Positions 1 to 8,029 of a stretch of 37,148 nt of DNA are shown here, piece by piece (position 1 is the first letter of the stretch; each line of letters starts with the position of its first letter). The notes beneath the pieces were generated by a model, which saw nothing but the letters and a program-made list of their open reading frames with translations, made no database searches and had not been told where the DNA came from. A program made the translations under genes and the position numbers. The stretch is from a virus: the IMG/VR virus record IMGVR_UViG_3300023708_000978, positions 1-37,148 of that record. One strand, 5' to 3'.

Positions 1-326
1 CCTCTGTCCCCAGAGCATGAACACTCAAGCGGTGAGTGAGTAATAACCGCCGCAAACAGGGGCTTCTACGGTGTCTCCGGGCTGACCTGTTCGTTTGGCC
101 CACGAGACGGGCCTTTATCCAAGATGAATGAGCACTTGATGTCATACCTGCCGCCGACTGACGGCAAGCGGAGACAGCAGAGCTGAACAAACCGCCTTCG
201 AGCGTTCATTCGTGTTGGTTAAGTCTGACTCGCGCAACCCACAGTTGCGAAAGAGATGGCAGGGTGAGGGGTTCCTCGCCGCCAACAACCCAAAAATTCT
301 AAAAATCGGCTCCGCCGATAAACGAT
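1..326. other. non-coding leader before terminase genes
   Basis: No convincing gene is present in this stretch. It contains a GC hairpin (97-101 pairing with 109-113, followed by TTTAT), which could be a weak terminator for transcription arriving from beyond the left edge, and a second hairpin directly in front of the first gene (305-319). The only plus-strand small frame of note, ATG at 124 ending at 186, has no ribosome site. The region probably carries the late promoter or packaging signals, but I could not point to a clear -35/-10 pair. Confidence 0.5.
305..319 (+). promoter_or_regulatory. hairpin at the terminase small subunit start
   Basis: ATCGGC (305-310) and GCCGAT (314-319) form a perfect 6-bp stem with a 3-nt TCC loop. 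The hairpin ends 7 nt before the ATG at 327, exactly where a Shine-Dalgarno would sit, and no purine-rich ribosome site is visible there. It may lower or regulate translation of the first late gene. That role is inference from position only. Confidence 0.35.
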
Positions 327-638
327 ATGGCAACCAAAAAATCCACCAAGGAAGCGATTAGCGCTCGTCGCGAACAGCTTCGGGCGGAACATGCGGACGC
401 TGTGCGTGAAAAGATTCAGACGACTGAACTGGTCAACACACTTCAAGGCTTTGCCCTCGGTACGTCCAAAGTGAAGATGACTGGTACTCGCTTGAAGGCC
501 ATTGAGATGTTGCTGGATAAGACTGTCCCCAACCTCGCTTCCATTAAACACGAGGTCGAGGCTAAGTCCGTGACCTTCTTAATTGACACCACCTTCGATG
601 AGCAACAACAGCCTGATTCGCTACCGACCTCCGGGTAA
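327..638 (+). CDS. terS: putative terminase small subunit
   Basis: A 103-residue basic, mostly helical protein lies directly before, and overlaps by 41 bp, the large terminase gene. This is the standard place for the small subunit, which recognises the phage DNA and regulates the packaging motor. The N-terminus (MATKKSTKEAISARR) is rich in Lys/Arg and is followed by predicted helices around residues 15-75. No enzymatic motif is expected or seen. The start at 327 lacks a clear ribosome site and follows a hairpin. The assignment is mainly by context and size. It could instead be a small DNA-binding packaging accessory. Confidence 0.55.
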   Translation: MATKKSTKEAISARREQLRAEHADAVREKIQTTELVNTLQGFALGTSKVKMTGTRLKAIEMLLDKTVPNLASIKHEVEAKSVTFLIDTTFDEQQQPDSLPTSG

Positions 639-2043
639 GGTAGCCGCCGCCTTTCACCATTCCGAAGCCTTTGTGCGCGGATTGAAGGGGCCAGTGGGTT
701 CCGGTAAGTCTTCGACGTGCTGCATGGAAATCATGCGCCATACCTTGAAGCAGAAGCCACACAACGGTGTGCGCCGCGCGCGCTGGGCTGTCATCCGTAA
801 CACCTACCCAGAACTCAAGTCCACGACTATTAAGACGTGGGAGAACTGGTTCAACTCCGACATCGCGCCGATGAAGTGGGACACACCCATCACATCGACC
901 ATCAAGATTAAGGACTGTGGTGACGGCAACGCTCTGGAACTCGAAGTGGTGTTCCTCGCTTTGGACAAAGCCTCAGAGACCGGCAAACTGCGCTCGCTTG
1001 AGCTGACAGGTGGCTGGATTAACGAAGCGTCCGAAGTACCAAAGGAAGTGTTCGACATGCTGACTCAGCGTGTTGGCCGCTATCCGCCCAAGACAATGGG
1101 TGGCCCGACTCACCCCTGTGTGATTCTGGACACCAACCCTCCAGACGACGACCACTGGTACTACAAGTTCGCCGAAGAAGAGACCCCTGATGACTGGGCA
1201 TTCTTCGACCAACCCGGTGGATTGATTCGGATGCAGGAAGGCGAGCAGGTCTGGTACGAACCAAACCCGCTTGCAGAGAACATTTTCAATCTGACTCAGG
1301 GGTATGACTACTACCTGAACATGATTGGCGGCAAGACTGACGACTGGATTAAGATTTTCGTTCTTGGTCAGTACGGCACGACTGCTGATGGCAAGCCTGT
1401 CTACCCTGAGTACAACGACAAGATTCACGTTGCAAGCGAAGAGCTTGAAGTCAACCCACACCTTCCAGTCTATTTGGGCTGGGACTTTGGTTTGACCCCA
1501 GCGTGCATCATTGGACAGATGACTGCCAAAGGGCAGCTCGTCATCCTTGATGAGCTTGTTGCTGAGGACATGGGCATTCGCCAGTTTGCTGGTGAGGTTG
1601 TGAAACCTCTGCTGATGAACAAATACGCTGGTTGTAGATTCGAGTCTGTTGGCGACCCTGCCGGCGTCTCTCGTTCTGCAACAGATGAGCGCACCTGTTA
1701 TCAGGAGCTGCTCGAAGTCGGCATCGCCTCAGAACCTGCCGACACAAACGATTTCATTCCCCGACGCGAATCTGTCGCGTTCTTCCTCACTCGCATGGCG
1801 GGTGGCGAACCGGGGTTCCTGTTGTCTCCCAACTGCCGGATGCTCCGAAAGGGGTTGATTGGTGGGTATCGCTACGAACGACTGAAAGTTGCTGGTGAGC
1901 GTTACCGAGACCGACCTGTGAAAGACCGATTCAGTCACCCCCATGACGCCTTGCAGTATCTCTGCATGAAGGCTCGTGGCGGAAACCATAAGTCTGTTCG
2001 CGCTCGTTCTATTGGGAAGGCTTCATCAAGAGCTTGGACTTAA
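598..2043 (+). CDS. terL: terminase large subunit (ATPase/nuclease)
   Basis: This 481-residue packaging motor pumps DNA into the procapsid and cuts it. The N-terminal ATPase carries a Walker A motif, GPVGSGKSS, at residues 31-39 and a Walker B-type block, LTGGWINEASEV, with the acidic residue E143. The C-terminal RNase H-like nuclease shows GWDFG with D296, then a VGDPAG motif and HPHDALQY near the C-terminus, as usual for Terminase_6/nuclease-type large subunits. I chose the ATG at 598, just before SNNSL, over a possible TTG at 583. Either way the gene overlaps the small-subunit gene, implying translational coupling. Identification is secure. The exact start is slightly less so. Confidence 0.95.
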   Translation: MSNNSLIRYRPPGKVAAAFHHSEAFVRGLKGPVGSGKSSTCCMEIMRHTLKQKPHNGVRRARWAVIRNTYPELKSTTIKTWENWFNSDIAPMKWDTPITSTIKIKDCGDGNALELEVVFLALDKASETGKLRSLELTGGWINEASEVPKEVFDMLTQRVGRYPPKTMGGPTHPCVILDTNPPDDDHWYYKFAEEETPDDWAFFDQPGGLIRMQEGEQVWYEPNPLAENIFNLTQGYDYYLNMIGGKTDDWIKIFVLGQYGTTADGKPVYPEYNDKIHVASEELEVNPHLPVYLGWDFGLTPACIIGQMTAKGQLVILDELVAEDMGIRQFAGEVVKPLLMNKYAGCRFESVGDPAGVSRSATDERTCYQELLEVGIASEPADTNDFIPRRESVAFFLTRMAGGEPGFLLSPNCRMLRKGLIGGYRYERLKVAGERYRDRPVKDRFSHPHDALQYLCMKARGGNHKSVRARSIGKASSRAWT

Positions 2044-2047
2044 AACT

Positions 2048-4063
2048 ATGACCGATGTTTATCAGGCAGCCGCACCCGTCGAAGCCGACGTGAGTGCCGC
2101 CCAAACTCCGGGCGTGGATAACTCCGACATGATTGCGTCTGGAATCTCTGGACACATCACATCGTGCTGGAACAAGGCAAAGTTCGCCAAACAGAAAATC
2201 ACTGAACGTCTGCTGTCGTGCGAGCGCCAGCGTCGTGGCGAATACGACCCTGATAAAGCTGTCGATATTGCACAGACTGGCGGCTCGGACATCTTTATGA
2301 TGATTACCGACGTGAAGTGCGCTGGTGCAAAGTCTTGGATTCAAGACGTGATGCTCCAGAACTCGCGCCCGTTTGACCTTGAGCCAGCTCGTGAGCCTGA
2401 GCTTCCTCCCGAAGTGAAGCTCTCCATCATCGACTTCGTTCGCCATGAGGCAGAAGCCTATGTAATGGCTGGCCAGCAGCTTCATCCCGAAGCGTTCCGC
2501 ACCCGCATGGGCGAGGTTCACGACGAGATTCTGATTCGCATCCGCGAAGAGGCCAAGCTGACCGCAGAGCGCATGGCCAACGTCATCGACGACCAGCTCA
2601 ATGAGGGTGGATTCCACCGCTCAATGCAGGATTTCATCGACGACTTCGTGACCTATCCAACAGCCGTGCTCAAAGGCCCGTCTGTTCGCAAGAAGAAAAA
2701 GCTCCAGTGGGGGCCAAACTTCGTGCCAATCGTCACGAATGATTTCTTCCGTGAAGTCGAGCGCGTCAGCCCATACGACATTTTCCCAAGCCCCAACGCT
2801 TCGGATGTCGATGATGGCTACCTGATTCAGCGCCACAAGCTGACGGTCAAGACCTTGGAGTCCATGAAGGACGTTCCGGGCTACTCGAATCACGAGATTG
2901 ACCAAGTGCTTGAGCGCTACGCTGGCAAAGGTTTCCGCTACTTTGAGTACGGCGACCAACAGCGTGACAACTTAGAGGGCAAGTACCACTCGCGCCTCTA
3001 CAACGACAACATCATCGAAGCCCTAGAGTTCTGGGGGCCAGTGATGGGCGAGATGCTCATCCAGTGGGGCATGAAAAACGTAGACCCTCGTGCGGTTTAC
3101 GAGGTGAACGCTTGGCAAATCGCCGGTTTCACTATCAAAGTCGTGCTCAACCCAGACCCCTTGGGTGAACGTCCCTACGAAATCGCCTCTTGGCGCAACA
3201 TCCCCGGTGCATTCTGGGGTACGGCGCTGCCAGAGGTGATGAAGGACGTGCAAATCATGTGCAACGCTTCGGCGCGAGCACTGGCCAACAACATGGGTAT
3301 CGGCTCCGGCCCCCAAGTTGAAGTGGCTGTGGACAGATTGGCTGACGGTGAAGACCTGACGCAGATGTACCCGTGGAAAATCTGGCAGACAACCTCTGAC
3401 AAGACGGGCGGCAACCAACCGGGTGTCCGCTTCTTCATGCCTGAGATGAAAGCTGCCGAATTGATGGGCATCTACAACCAGTTCGCAAAGCAAGCCGACG
3501 AAGTGACGGGTATTCCGAACTACGTCTATGGCGGCTCAAGCGGTTCTGGTGCAGGTCGCACTGCATCTGGCCTGTCTATGCTGATGGACAACGCTGCCAA
3601 GGGCATCAAATCTGCCGTGTCCCAAGTGGACAAGGTGGTTGAGATGGTTGTGCGCCGGTTCTACATCCACAACATGATGTATAACCCCGACCAGTACATC
3701 AAGGGCGACTTCAAAGTCATTCCCCGTGGTGCTATGGGTCTGTTGGCGCGCGAAGCCATCCAAGTTCGACGCAATGAGTTCTTGGCTGCCACCAACAACC
3801 CTGTTGACCTCAACATCGTTGGCCCAGAAGGGCGTGCATATCTGTTGCGTGAATTGGCCAAGGGTCTCCAGATGGACACCGACAAGCTGGTTCCGACTGT
3901 TGAAGCCATGCGCTTCAAACAGAAACAGATTGCCGATGCAATCGCGGTTGTTCAGCAGCAGCCACAACAACAGCAGCAGCTTGCAGCGCCAGCGCCAGAG
4001 GGTGCAGCGCCAGAAGGCCCACCTCCCGTCAACACAGTTCAACCTCAACAGGCAATCCAATGA
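2048..4063 (+). CDS. portal protein
   Basis: This 671-residue protein follows the large terminase by 4 bp. Size, order and sequence style fit a podovirus portal, the dodecameric ring at the capsid vertex through which DNA enters and leaves. Visible features are a long helical N-terminal half, the segment GIPNYVYGGSSGSGAGRTASG around residues 500-520 (typical of podophage portals just before the long helix), and a Gln/Pro/Ala-rich C-terminal tail (QQQPQQQQQ). I took the ATG at 2048 because it follows the terminase stop, although the open frame extends upstream to 1976. The final bases overlap the next gene as ATGA. Confidence 0.88.
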   Translation: MTDVYQAAAPVEADVSAAQTPGVDNSDMIASGISGHITSCWNKAKFAKQKITERLLSCERQRRGEYDPDKAVDIAQTGGSDIFMMITDVKCAGAKSWIQDVMLQNSRPFDLEPAREPELPPEVKLSIIDFVRHEAEAYVMAGQQLHPEAFRTRMGEVHDEILIRIREEAKLTAERMANVIDDQLNEGGFHRSMQDFIDDFVTYPTAVLKGPSVRKKKKLQWGPNFVPIVTNDFFREVERVSPYDIFPSPNASDVDDGYLIQRHKLTVKTLESMKDVPGYSNHEIDQVLERYAGKGFRYFEYGDQQRDNLEGKYHSRLYNDNIIEALEFWGPVMGEMLIQWGMKNVDPRAVYEVNAWQIAGFTIKVVLNPDPLGERPYEIASWRNIPGAFWGTALPEVMKDVQIMCNASARALANNMGIGSGPQVEVAVDRLADGEDLTQMYPWKIWQTTSDKTGGNQPGVRFFMPEMKAAELMGIYNQFAKQADEVTGIPNYVYGGSSGSGAGRTASGLSMLMDNAAKGIKSAVSQVDKVVEMVVRRFYIHNMMYNPDQYIKGDFKVIPRGAMGLLAREAIQVRRNEFLAATNNPVDLNIVGPEGRAYLLRELAKGLQMDTDKLVPTVEAMRFKQKQIADAIAVVQQQPQQQQQLAAPAPEGAAPEGPPPVNTVQPQQAIQ

Positions 4064-4410
4064 GTACAGCAGCACGCAAAATCAAACCAGCCAAAAAGGG
4101 CGTAATCCCTGCTGGCTTCGCCAACGGCGGCAAAGTGGCAAAGCCTTTTACGGGCAAAGACACCAAGGCCGAGGAAGTGGCGGAAGCCAAGGCCGTCCGC
4201 TCCGGCAAGCTGACCCCAAAGCAGTACGCCAGCAAAGAGCAGGTCGAAGAGAAAAAAGAAGGCGAGAAGAAAACTCCCGCCAAGAAACTCGTCGCGACTG
4301 GCAAAGCTCTGGCTTCTGGCAAGTTGTCTGCTGACAAGTACGGCTCAATGGCAAAGATGGCCAACGGCGGCAAGGTTGCTGCCAAAGGCTCCATGAAGAA
4401 AGGTTGCTGA
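4060..4410 (+). CDS. small Lys-rich head-associated protein with GGKV motifs
   Basis: This 116-residue protein of unknown function is very rich in Lys and Ala and overlaps the portal stop by ATGA. Its ends carry two nearly identical motifs, FANGGKVAKPF near residue 20 and MANGGKVAAKG near residue 102. The middle has two similar segments, SGKLTPKQYAS and SGKLSADKYGS, so the protein looks like an internal duplication. The charge suggests contact with DNA or with the acidic scaffold. The same GGKV motif recurs in 4412-5137 and in the protein at 20060-21154. The function is not established. Confidence 0.7.
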   Translation: MSTAARKIKPAKKGVIPAGFANGGKVAKPFTGKDTKAEEVAEAKAVRSGKLTPKQYASKEQVEEKKEGEKKTPAKKLVATGKALASGKLSADKYGSMAKMANGGKVAAKGSMKKGC

Positions 4411-4411
4411 T

Positions 4412-5137
4412 ATGGCAGAAGTACCAAGCTGGCAAAAACAGAACATGGCCAAGAATGGCGGCGCATCGGCTCCTAGCCAGATGAACCCAAAGCTGATGCC
4501 ATCTGGCGCATCGGCTGGCCTTCACAAGAAGATTGCAGCTCCCAGCTTCGGCATGGGTGGCTTGGTCTCTGGTGGCAAGAAGGTCGCCAAGTTTGCTGAC
4601 GGCTCCGAGGGTGGCGTGTCCGCCTCTCCTCAGTTTGACATGGGCGAGTTCGCTGGTGTTGACAAGGCTGTCTCTGACATGGCTTCCGGCCCAGACGCTC
4701 TGGCCAAAGAGAACTATGACGGCTCAACCCAAGAAAAGGTTGCGACGAACGATGAAGTTCGTGCCGCAGCCGACGAGGGTGCTGCCAAGCCTCAGTCATT
4801 CAAAGAAGCATTTGCCGAAAACCGCAAGGCTGGCAACAAAACCTTTGAGTACAACGGCAAGAGCTTCACCACAGACATCGCAACTGCGCGCGCAAATCGC
4901 ACAGATGCCGAGAAGAAACAGGAAGCACGTTCTGTTGTCGCCAAGTCACTGACCAGCAAACCCGTTCGCGGCGCTGACTTTGACCCAGACAGCATAGACA
5001 ACTTCTCAGGCAGCAAGCCAGCTCCAAAGGCTGCTACCGCTCAACCATCCACAGCAGCACGAGTGGTTCAACCCCGTGGCCGTGGCGTGATTGATACCAG
5101 CAACATCGACCCGGTAACTCTGTTGCCACGTCGCTGA
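4412..5137 (+). CDS. hypothetical head-region protein
   Basis: This 241-residue, low-hydrophobicity protein sits between portal and scaffold, where phages often carry head decoration, protease-like or portal-associated proteins. No protease or known domain motif is visible. The N-terminal third has the glycine motif MGGLVSGGKKVAKFADGSEGG, related to the GGKV motifs of the previous gene, and the rest is Ala/Lys/Asp-rich and probably partly disordered. A good ribosome site, GAAGAAAGG, precedes the ATG. The stop overlaps the next start (TGATG). I do not recognise the family. Confidence 0.65.
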   Translation: MAEVPSWQKQNMAKNGGASAPSQMNPKLMPSGASAGLHKKIAAPSFGMGGLVSGGKKVAKFADGSEGGVSASPQFDMGEFAGVDKAVSDMASGPDALAKENYDGSTQEKVATNDEVRAAADEGAAKPQSFKEAFAENRKAGNKTFEYNGKSFTTDIATARANRTDAEKKQEARSVVAKSLTSKPVRGADFDPDSIDNFSGSKPAPKAATAQPSTAARVVQPRGRGVIDTSNIDPVTLLPRR

Positions 5138-5370
5138 TGCTGAAACACCCCGACAAACGAGTCCTCAGCGCCCTTGCAGGGCTTGAGGGCAACGAGAACT
5201 TTGAGACCGTGAAACGATGGCTTGAAGAATCACTGCAAGACCTGTACTACAACGGCGTCAGAACCAAAGATGAGTCGCTCTCACGTTGGTCGCAAGGCGC
5301 TGCACAGGCTGTTGGTGACTTCCTCAACACAGCCAAGAACTCACAAGAGTCTCTCCGCAAATCGCGGTAA
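5137..5370 (+). CDS. small hypothetical protein
   Basis: A 77-residue protein is translationally coupled to the preceding gene, its ATG overlapping that stop by one base. It appears helical and charged, with motifs such as FETVKRWLEESLQDLYYNGV and a basic C-terminus. The composition is compatible with a small adaptor or head accessory protein. No family is recognised. Its position inside the head operon and tight packing support it being real. Confidence 0.6.
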   Translation: MLKHPDKRVLSALAGLEGNENFETVKRWLEESLQDLYYNGVRTKDESLSRWSQGAAQAVGDFLNTAKNSQESLRKSR

Positions 5371-5520
5371 CAGACCATTTTCGTGACGCCACGAAATTGA
5401 TGCTGTTAGCAGCATTCGCTGCAAAGGGGCTGGCCCTTAAACCAGCAACCGCTGAACACCGAACGAATCGCTCGAACACCGCGAGGCTCGAATGCGTCCG
5501 TCTCGGCTCACGGAGTAAAC
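5371..5520 (+). promoter_or_regulatory. 150-bp gap with hairpin before scaffold gene
   Basis: This is the largest gap in the head operon. It holds a 7-bp perfect stem, TTTCGTG (5379-5385) with CACGAAA (5390-5396), around an ACGC loop, followed by smaller GC-rich dyads such as GCTGTTAGCAGC and a repeated GAACACCG. There is no T-tract, so it is not a classic terminator. It may hold a promoter or an RNA processing or regulatory element that sets the high expression needed for scaffold and capsid. GGAG lies just before the scaffold ATG. Confidence 0.35.
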
Positions 5521-6456
5521 ATGTCATCTACTGCACCACGCGCAGTCTTGGAAGCCGAAGAACGTGCCAACAAGCTGCAAGAAGAACTTATCGCAAACAA
5601 GCAACAAGCTGCATCTGGGGAGCCTCCTGCTGATAGCACACCTCCTGCGAGTGAAACACCTCCAGTAGAAACGCCGCCAGCTCAAGGCTCGGAAAACCCT
5701 GCACCCGCGAACGACTCTCAACCTCCGACCCCTGCACAGGGCGAGGATTGGGAACACCGCTTCAAGGTTCTGCAAGGAAAGTACAACTCAGAAGTGCCGC
5801 GCTTTGCACAGGAAAACAAAGACCTGAAATCGAGGCTTGAAAACCTTGAGTCAGAAATGACTCGGTTGAAAGCTACTCCACCTGAACCGCTGGTCAAACA
5901 AGAAGAGATTGACGAATACGGCGAAGGCTTAATCGACGTTGCTCGACGCATTGCTCAAGAAGAGCTTGCGAAAAAGCAATCAGAGATTGACGCCCTCAAA
6001 GCACAAATCAATCAGATTTCTACCGCGACGACCAACACGGCGAAGAACGACTTTTTCAAATCTTTGAACGCAATCGTCCCTGAATGGGAACAGATTAACG
6101 CAGACCCAGCCTTCCTCACATGGTTGGATGAGTTTGATGAGTTAGCTGGCGAGACGCGACAAACCCTGTTGAGCAAGGCCGAAGCCGCTCGTGATGCTGC
6201 TCGCGTAGCAAAGTTCTTTGCGTCGTTCAAGAAGACATCTTCATCGTGGGCGGCGAATAGCCAAAGCGCTCTCGAACAACAAATCGTGCCACCGACGAAC
6301 AAGGCTCCCGACACGCCCCCTTCAAAGAAGGTGTGGACTCGTGGCGAGATTTCCGAGTTCTATGACCGTGTGCGCCGAGGCGATGTTACGGACGCAGAGG
6401 CTATCGCCATCGAAGCTGACATCACCGCAGCTTCAATCGAGGGTCGTATTCGATGA
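5521..6456 (+). CDS. putative capsid scaffolding protein
   Basis: This 311-residue acidic protein lies immediately before the major capsid gene, the normal place for the internal scaffold that shapes the procapsid and then leaves. Residues about 25-75 are Pro/Ala/Thr/Glu-rich and look disordered. Residues about 80-180 form charged coiled coil (for example KSRLENLESEMTRLKA and KKQSEIDALKAQINQI). The C-terminal quarter, from VWTRGEISEFYDRVRRGD, is compact and basic and could be the coat-binding end. A GGAG ribosome site precedes the ATG. The role is inferred from position, coiled coil and composition. Confidence 0.8.
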   Translation: MSSTAPRAVLEAEERANKLQEELIANKQQAASGEPPADSTPPASETPPVETPPAQGSENPAPANDSQPPTPAQGEDWEHRFKVLQGKYNSEVPRFAQENKDLKSRLENLESEMTRLKATPPEPLVKQEEIDEYGEGLIDVARRIAQEELAKKQSEIDALKAQINQISTATTNTAKNDFFKSLNAIVPEWEQINADPAFLTWLDEFDELAGETRQTLLSKAEAARDAARVAKFFASFKKTSSSWAANSQSALEQQIVPPTNKAPDTPPSKKVWTRGEISEFYDRVRRGDVTDAEAIAIEADITAASIEGRIR

Positions 6457-6488
6457 CCCGCAAATCAAATCTTTAAGAGGTAATTCAA

Positions 6489-7400
6489 ATGTCATTTCCC
6501 GTAGCTTCTGGCCGTACTCAGTACAGCGGTAACTTCATCCCCGAAATTTGGTCTGGCAAGCTCCAAGCCAAGTTCTATAAAACCACTGTTTTCAGCGAAA
6601 TTTCCAACAACGATTGGGAAGGCGAAATCAAGGGTCAGGGCGACAAGGTTCACATCCGCACCATCCCCACAATCACCATCAACTCGTATGCCAAAGGCGA
6701 CAACCTGACCAATCAGGTTCCAACCTCTGCTCCTATCGAGCTGTTGATTGACCAAGGCAAATACTTCGCTGTTGTGTTGGACGACGTTGACGCCGTTCAA
6801 ACCGACGTGAAGTTGATGGACATGTTTACCAACGACGCCACAGAGCAAATGAAGATTGCCATCGACGCGCAAATCTTGGACGGTGTGAAAGCTGCTGCTG
6901 CCACTACCAACAAGGGTGCAACTGCTGGTGCAATCTCTGGCAACGTCAACTTGGGTACTGACGCATCTCCCCGCGCCGTGACCAAGGCCAACATCATCGA
7001 CCTCATCTTGGATGCCGGTCAAGTGTTGGACGAGCAAAACGTGCCTGAATCTGGTCGCTGGTTGGTCATCCCATCTTGGATGGCTGCCATGATTAAGAAC
7101 TCTGACTTGAAGCAAGCCTACTTGACTGGCGATAGCGTGTCTCCCTTGCGTAACGGCAAGTTGGGCATGATTGACCGCTTCCAAGTCTATGTGTCCAACA
7201 ACTTGCCCAAGACCGCCGACGGCGACAGCTACTTGTTGGCTGGTACAAAAGACGCGATTACCTTCGCTTCTCAAATGACCAACGTGGAAACTCTCCGCGC
7301 TCAGTCAACTTTCGGCAACATCGTTCGCGGCTTGAACGTGTTCGGTTACAGCGTCATCAAACCAGAAGCTCTGGTGAACATGGTTGCTGTGAAGGGCTAA
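6489..7400 (+). CDS. major capsid protein
   Basis: This 303-residue protein follows the scaffold and has a strong ribosome site (AAGAGG). The sequence fits a HK97-fold coat of the podophage type: N-terminal segment entering with FIPEIWSGKLQAKFYKTTVF, an E-loop/beta region (VHIRTIPTITINSY), the spine-helix region around residues 105-135 and the conserved RWLVIPSWMAAMIKNS near residues 195-210. It would assemble the icosahedral shell. Codon use is strongly biased (for example many TTG Leu and AAC Asn), as expected for a highly expressed protein. Tandem hairpins directly follow, separating it from downstream genes. Confidence 0.92.
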   Translation: MSFPVASGRTQYSGNFIPEIWSGKLQAKFYKTTVFSEISNNDWEGEIKGQGDKVHIRTIPTITINSYAKGDNLTNQVPTSAPIELLIDQGKYFAVVLDDVDAVQTDVKLMDMFTNDATEQMKIAIDAQILDGVKAAAATTNKGATAGAISGNVNLGTDASPRAVTKANIIDLILDAGQVLDEQNVPESGRWLVIPSWMAAMIKNSDLKQAYLTGDSVSPLRNGKLGMIDRFQVYVSNNLPKTADGDSYLLAGTKDAITFASQMTNVETLRAQSTFGNIVRGLNVFGYSVIKPEALVNMVAVKG

Positions 7401-7412
7401 TCACCTCCGGCT

Positions 7413-7465
7413 GGGGCTTCGGCCCCTTGACTCCCCACTGAGGTTTTCCTCGGTGGGGTTTCTTT
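7413..7465 (+). terminator. tandem hairpins, intrinsic terminator after capsid gene
   Basis: Two hairpins lie in tandem. The first, GGGGC (7413-7417) with GCCCC (7422-7426), closes a TTCG tetraloop, an exceptionally stable RNA loop. The second, an 11-bp stem (7433-7443 with 7448-7458, one G-T wobble) with a TTTT loop, is followed by TTTCTTT. The second is a classic Rho-independent terminator. The first may protect the 3' end of the capsid mRNA or add to termination. Confidence 0.88.
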
Positions 7466-7479
7466 ACTGAGACACACGC

Positions 7480-7671
7480 ATGACGCGACAAATGAAAAAC
7501 ATCCGTACCGGCAAGATTGCTGTGTACGACGCTGACCTTGTAGAAGGTGGGCGCTGGGAGGAGTTCTTTCCCCCAAAAGAAAAGCCAGCATTGAAGCTCA
7601 AGAAGCTCAAAGGCACAGGCTCACTTGAAGTTGCACCCGCAGCAGATGCTGCTGCACCTGAAACCAAATAA
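7480..7671 (+). CDS. small hypothetical protein
   Basis: A 63-residue protein sits between the capsid terminator and the connector genes. The N-terminal half (KIAVYDADLVEGGRWEEFFP) has a beta-rich look and the C-terminal half is Lys- then Ala-rich and probably disordered. Small proteins with this layout occur after the capsid gene in related podophages, but I cannot name a function. The ATG at 7480 lacks a strong ribosome site, and an ATG at 7495 is an alternative. Confidence 0.55.
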   Translation: MTRQMKNIRTGKIAVYDADLVEGGRWEEFFPPKEKPALKLKKLKGTGSLEVAPAADAAAPETK

Positions 7672-7684
7672 CTGAACAACAGAC

Positions 7685-8029
7685 ATGGCAACTTTCCAAG
7701 CTATCACAGATGAAGCTCGCGTATTGCTCAATGACCAAATCATTGACGCGAACACCATCACTCGATACACGGAGTCCCAGTTGCTTGGCTACGCACGTCA
7801 GGCTCTCGTTGAGGCCCGTCGTGTTCGCCCAGACCTGTTCCTCTCAAACCTCACCGGCGCATTCCCTGCATTCGCGGCAACAGATATTGTTCCGCTGCCA
7901 GAGGAATACCACGTCTGTTTAACAGATTACGTCACTCACCGCGCTGAATTGCGTGACGATGAGTTTGCTGTTGATGGGCGAGCTGCTGGCCTGTATCAAA
8001 AATTCAAAGCGGGGCTGATGGGCGTATGA
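7685..8029 (+). CDS. phage adaptor protein, head-tail connector type
   Basis: This 114-residue helical protein begins MATFQAITDEARVLLND and has the pattern of the phage adaptor proteins that follow coat genes in podophages (DUF6682-like): an N-terminal helix, a YTESQLLGYARQALVEARRVRPDLF helix pair, then PLPEEYHVCLTDYVTHRAEL and a final helix. Such proteins bind the portal ring and extend it toward the tail. It overlaps the next gene by TATGA. The family is recognised by eye only. Confidence 0.65.
   Translation: MATFQAITDEARVLLNDQIIDANTITRYTESQLLGYARQALVEARRVRPDLFLSNLTGAFPAFAATDIVPLPEEYHVCLTDYVTHRAELRDDEFAVDGRAAGLYQKFKAGLMGV

Noticed and set aside
124-186. 20-residue plus-strand frame in the leader
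   Set aside because: Very short, no ribosome site and no coupling to a gene.
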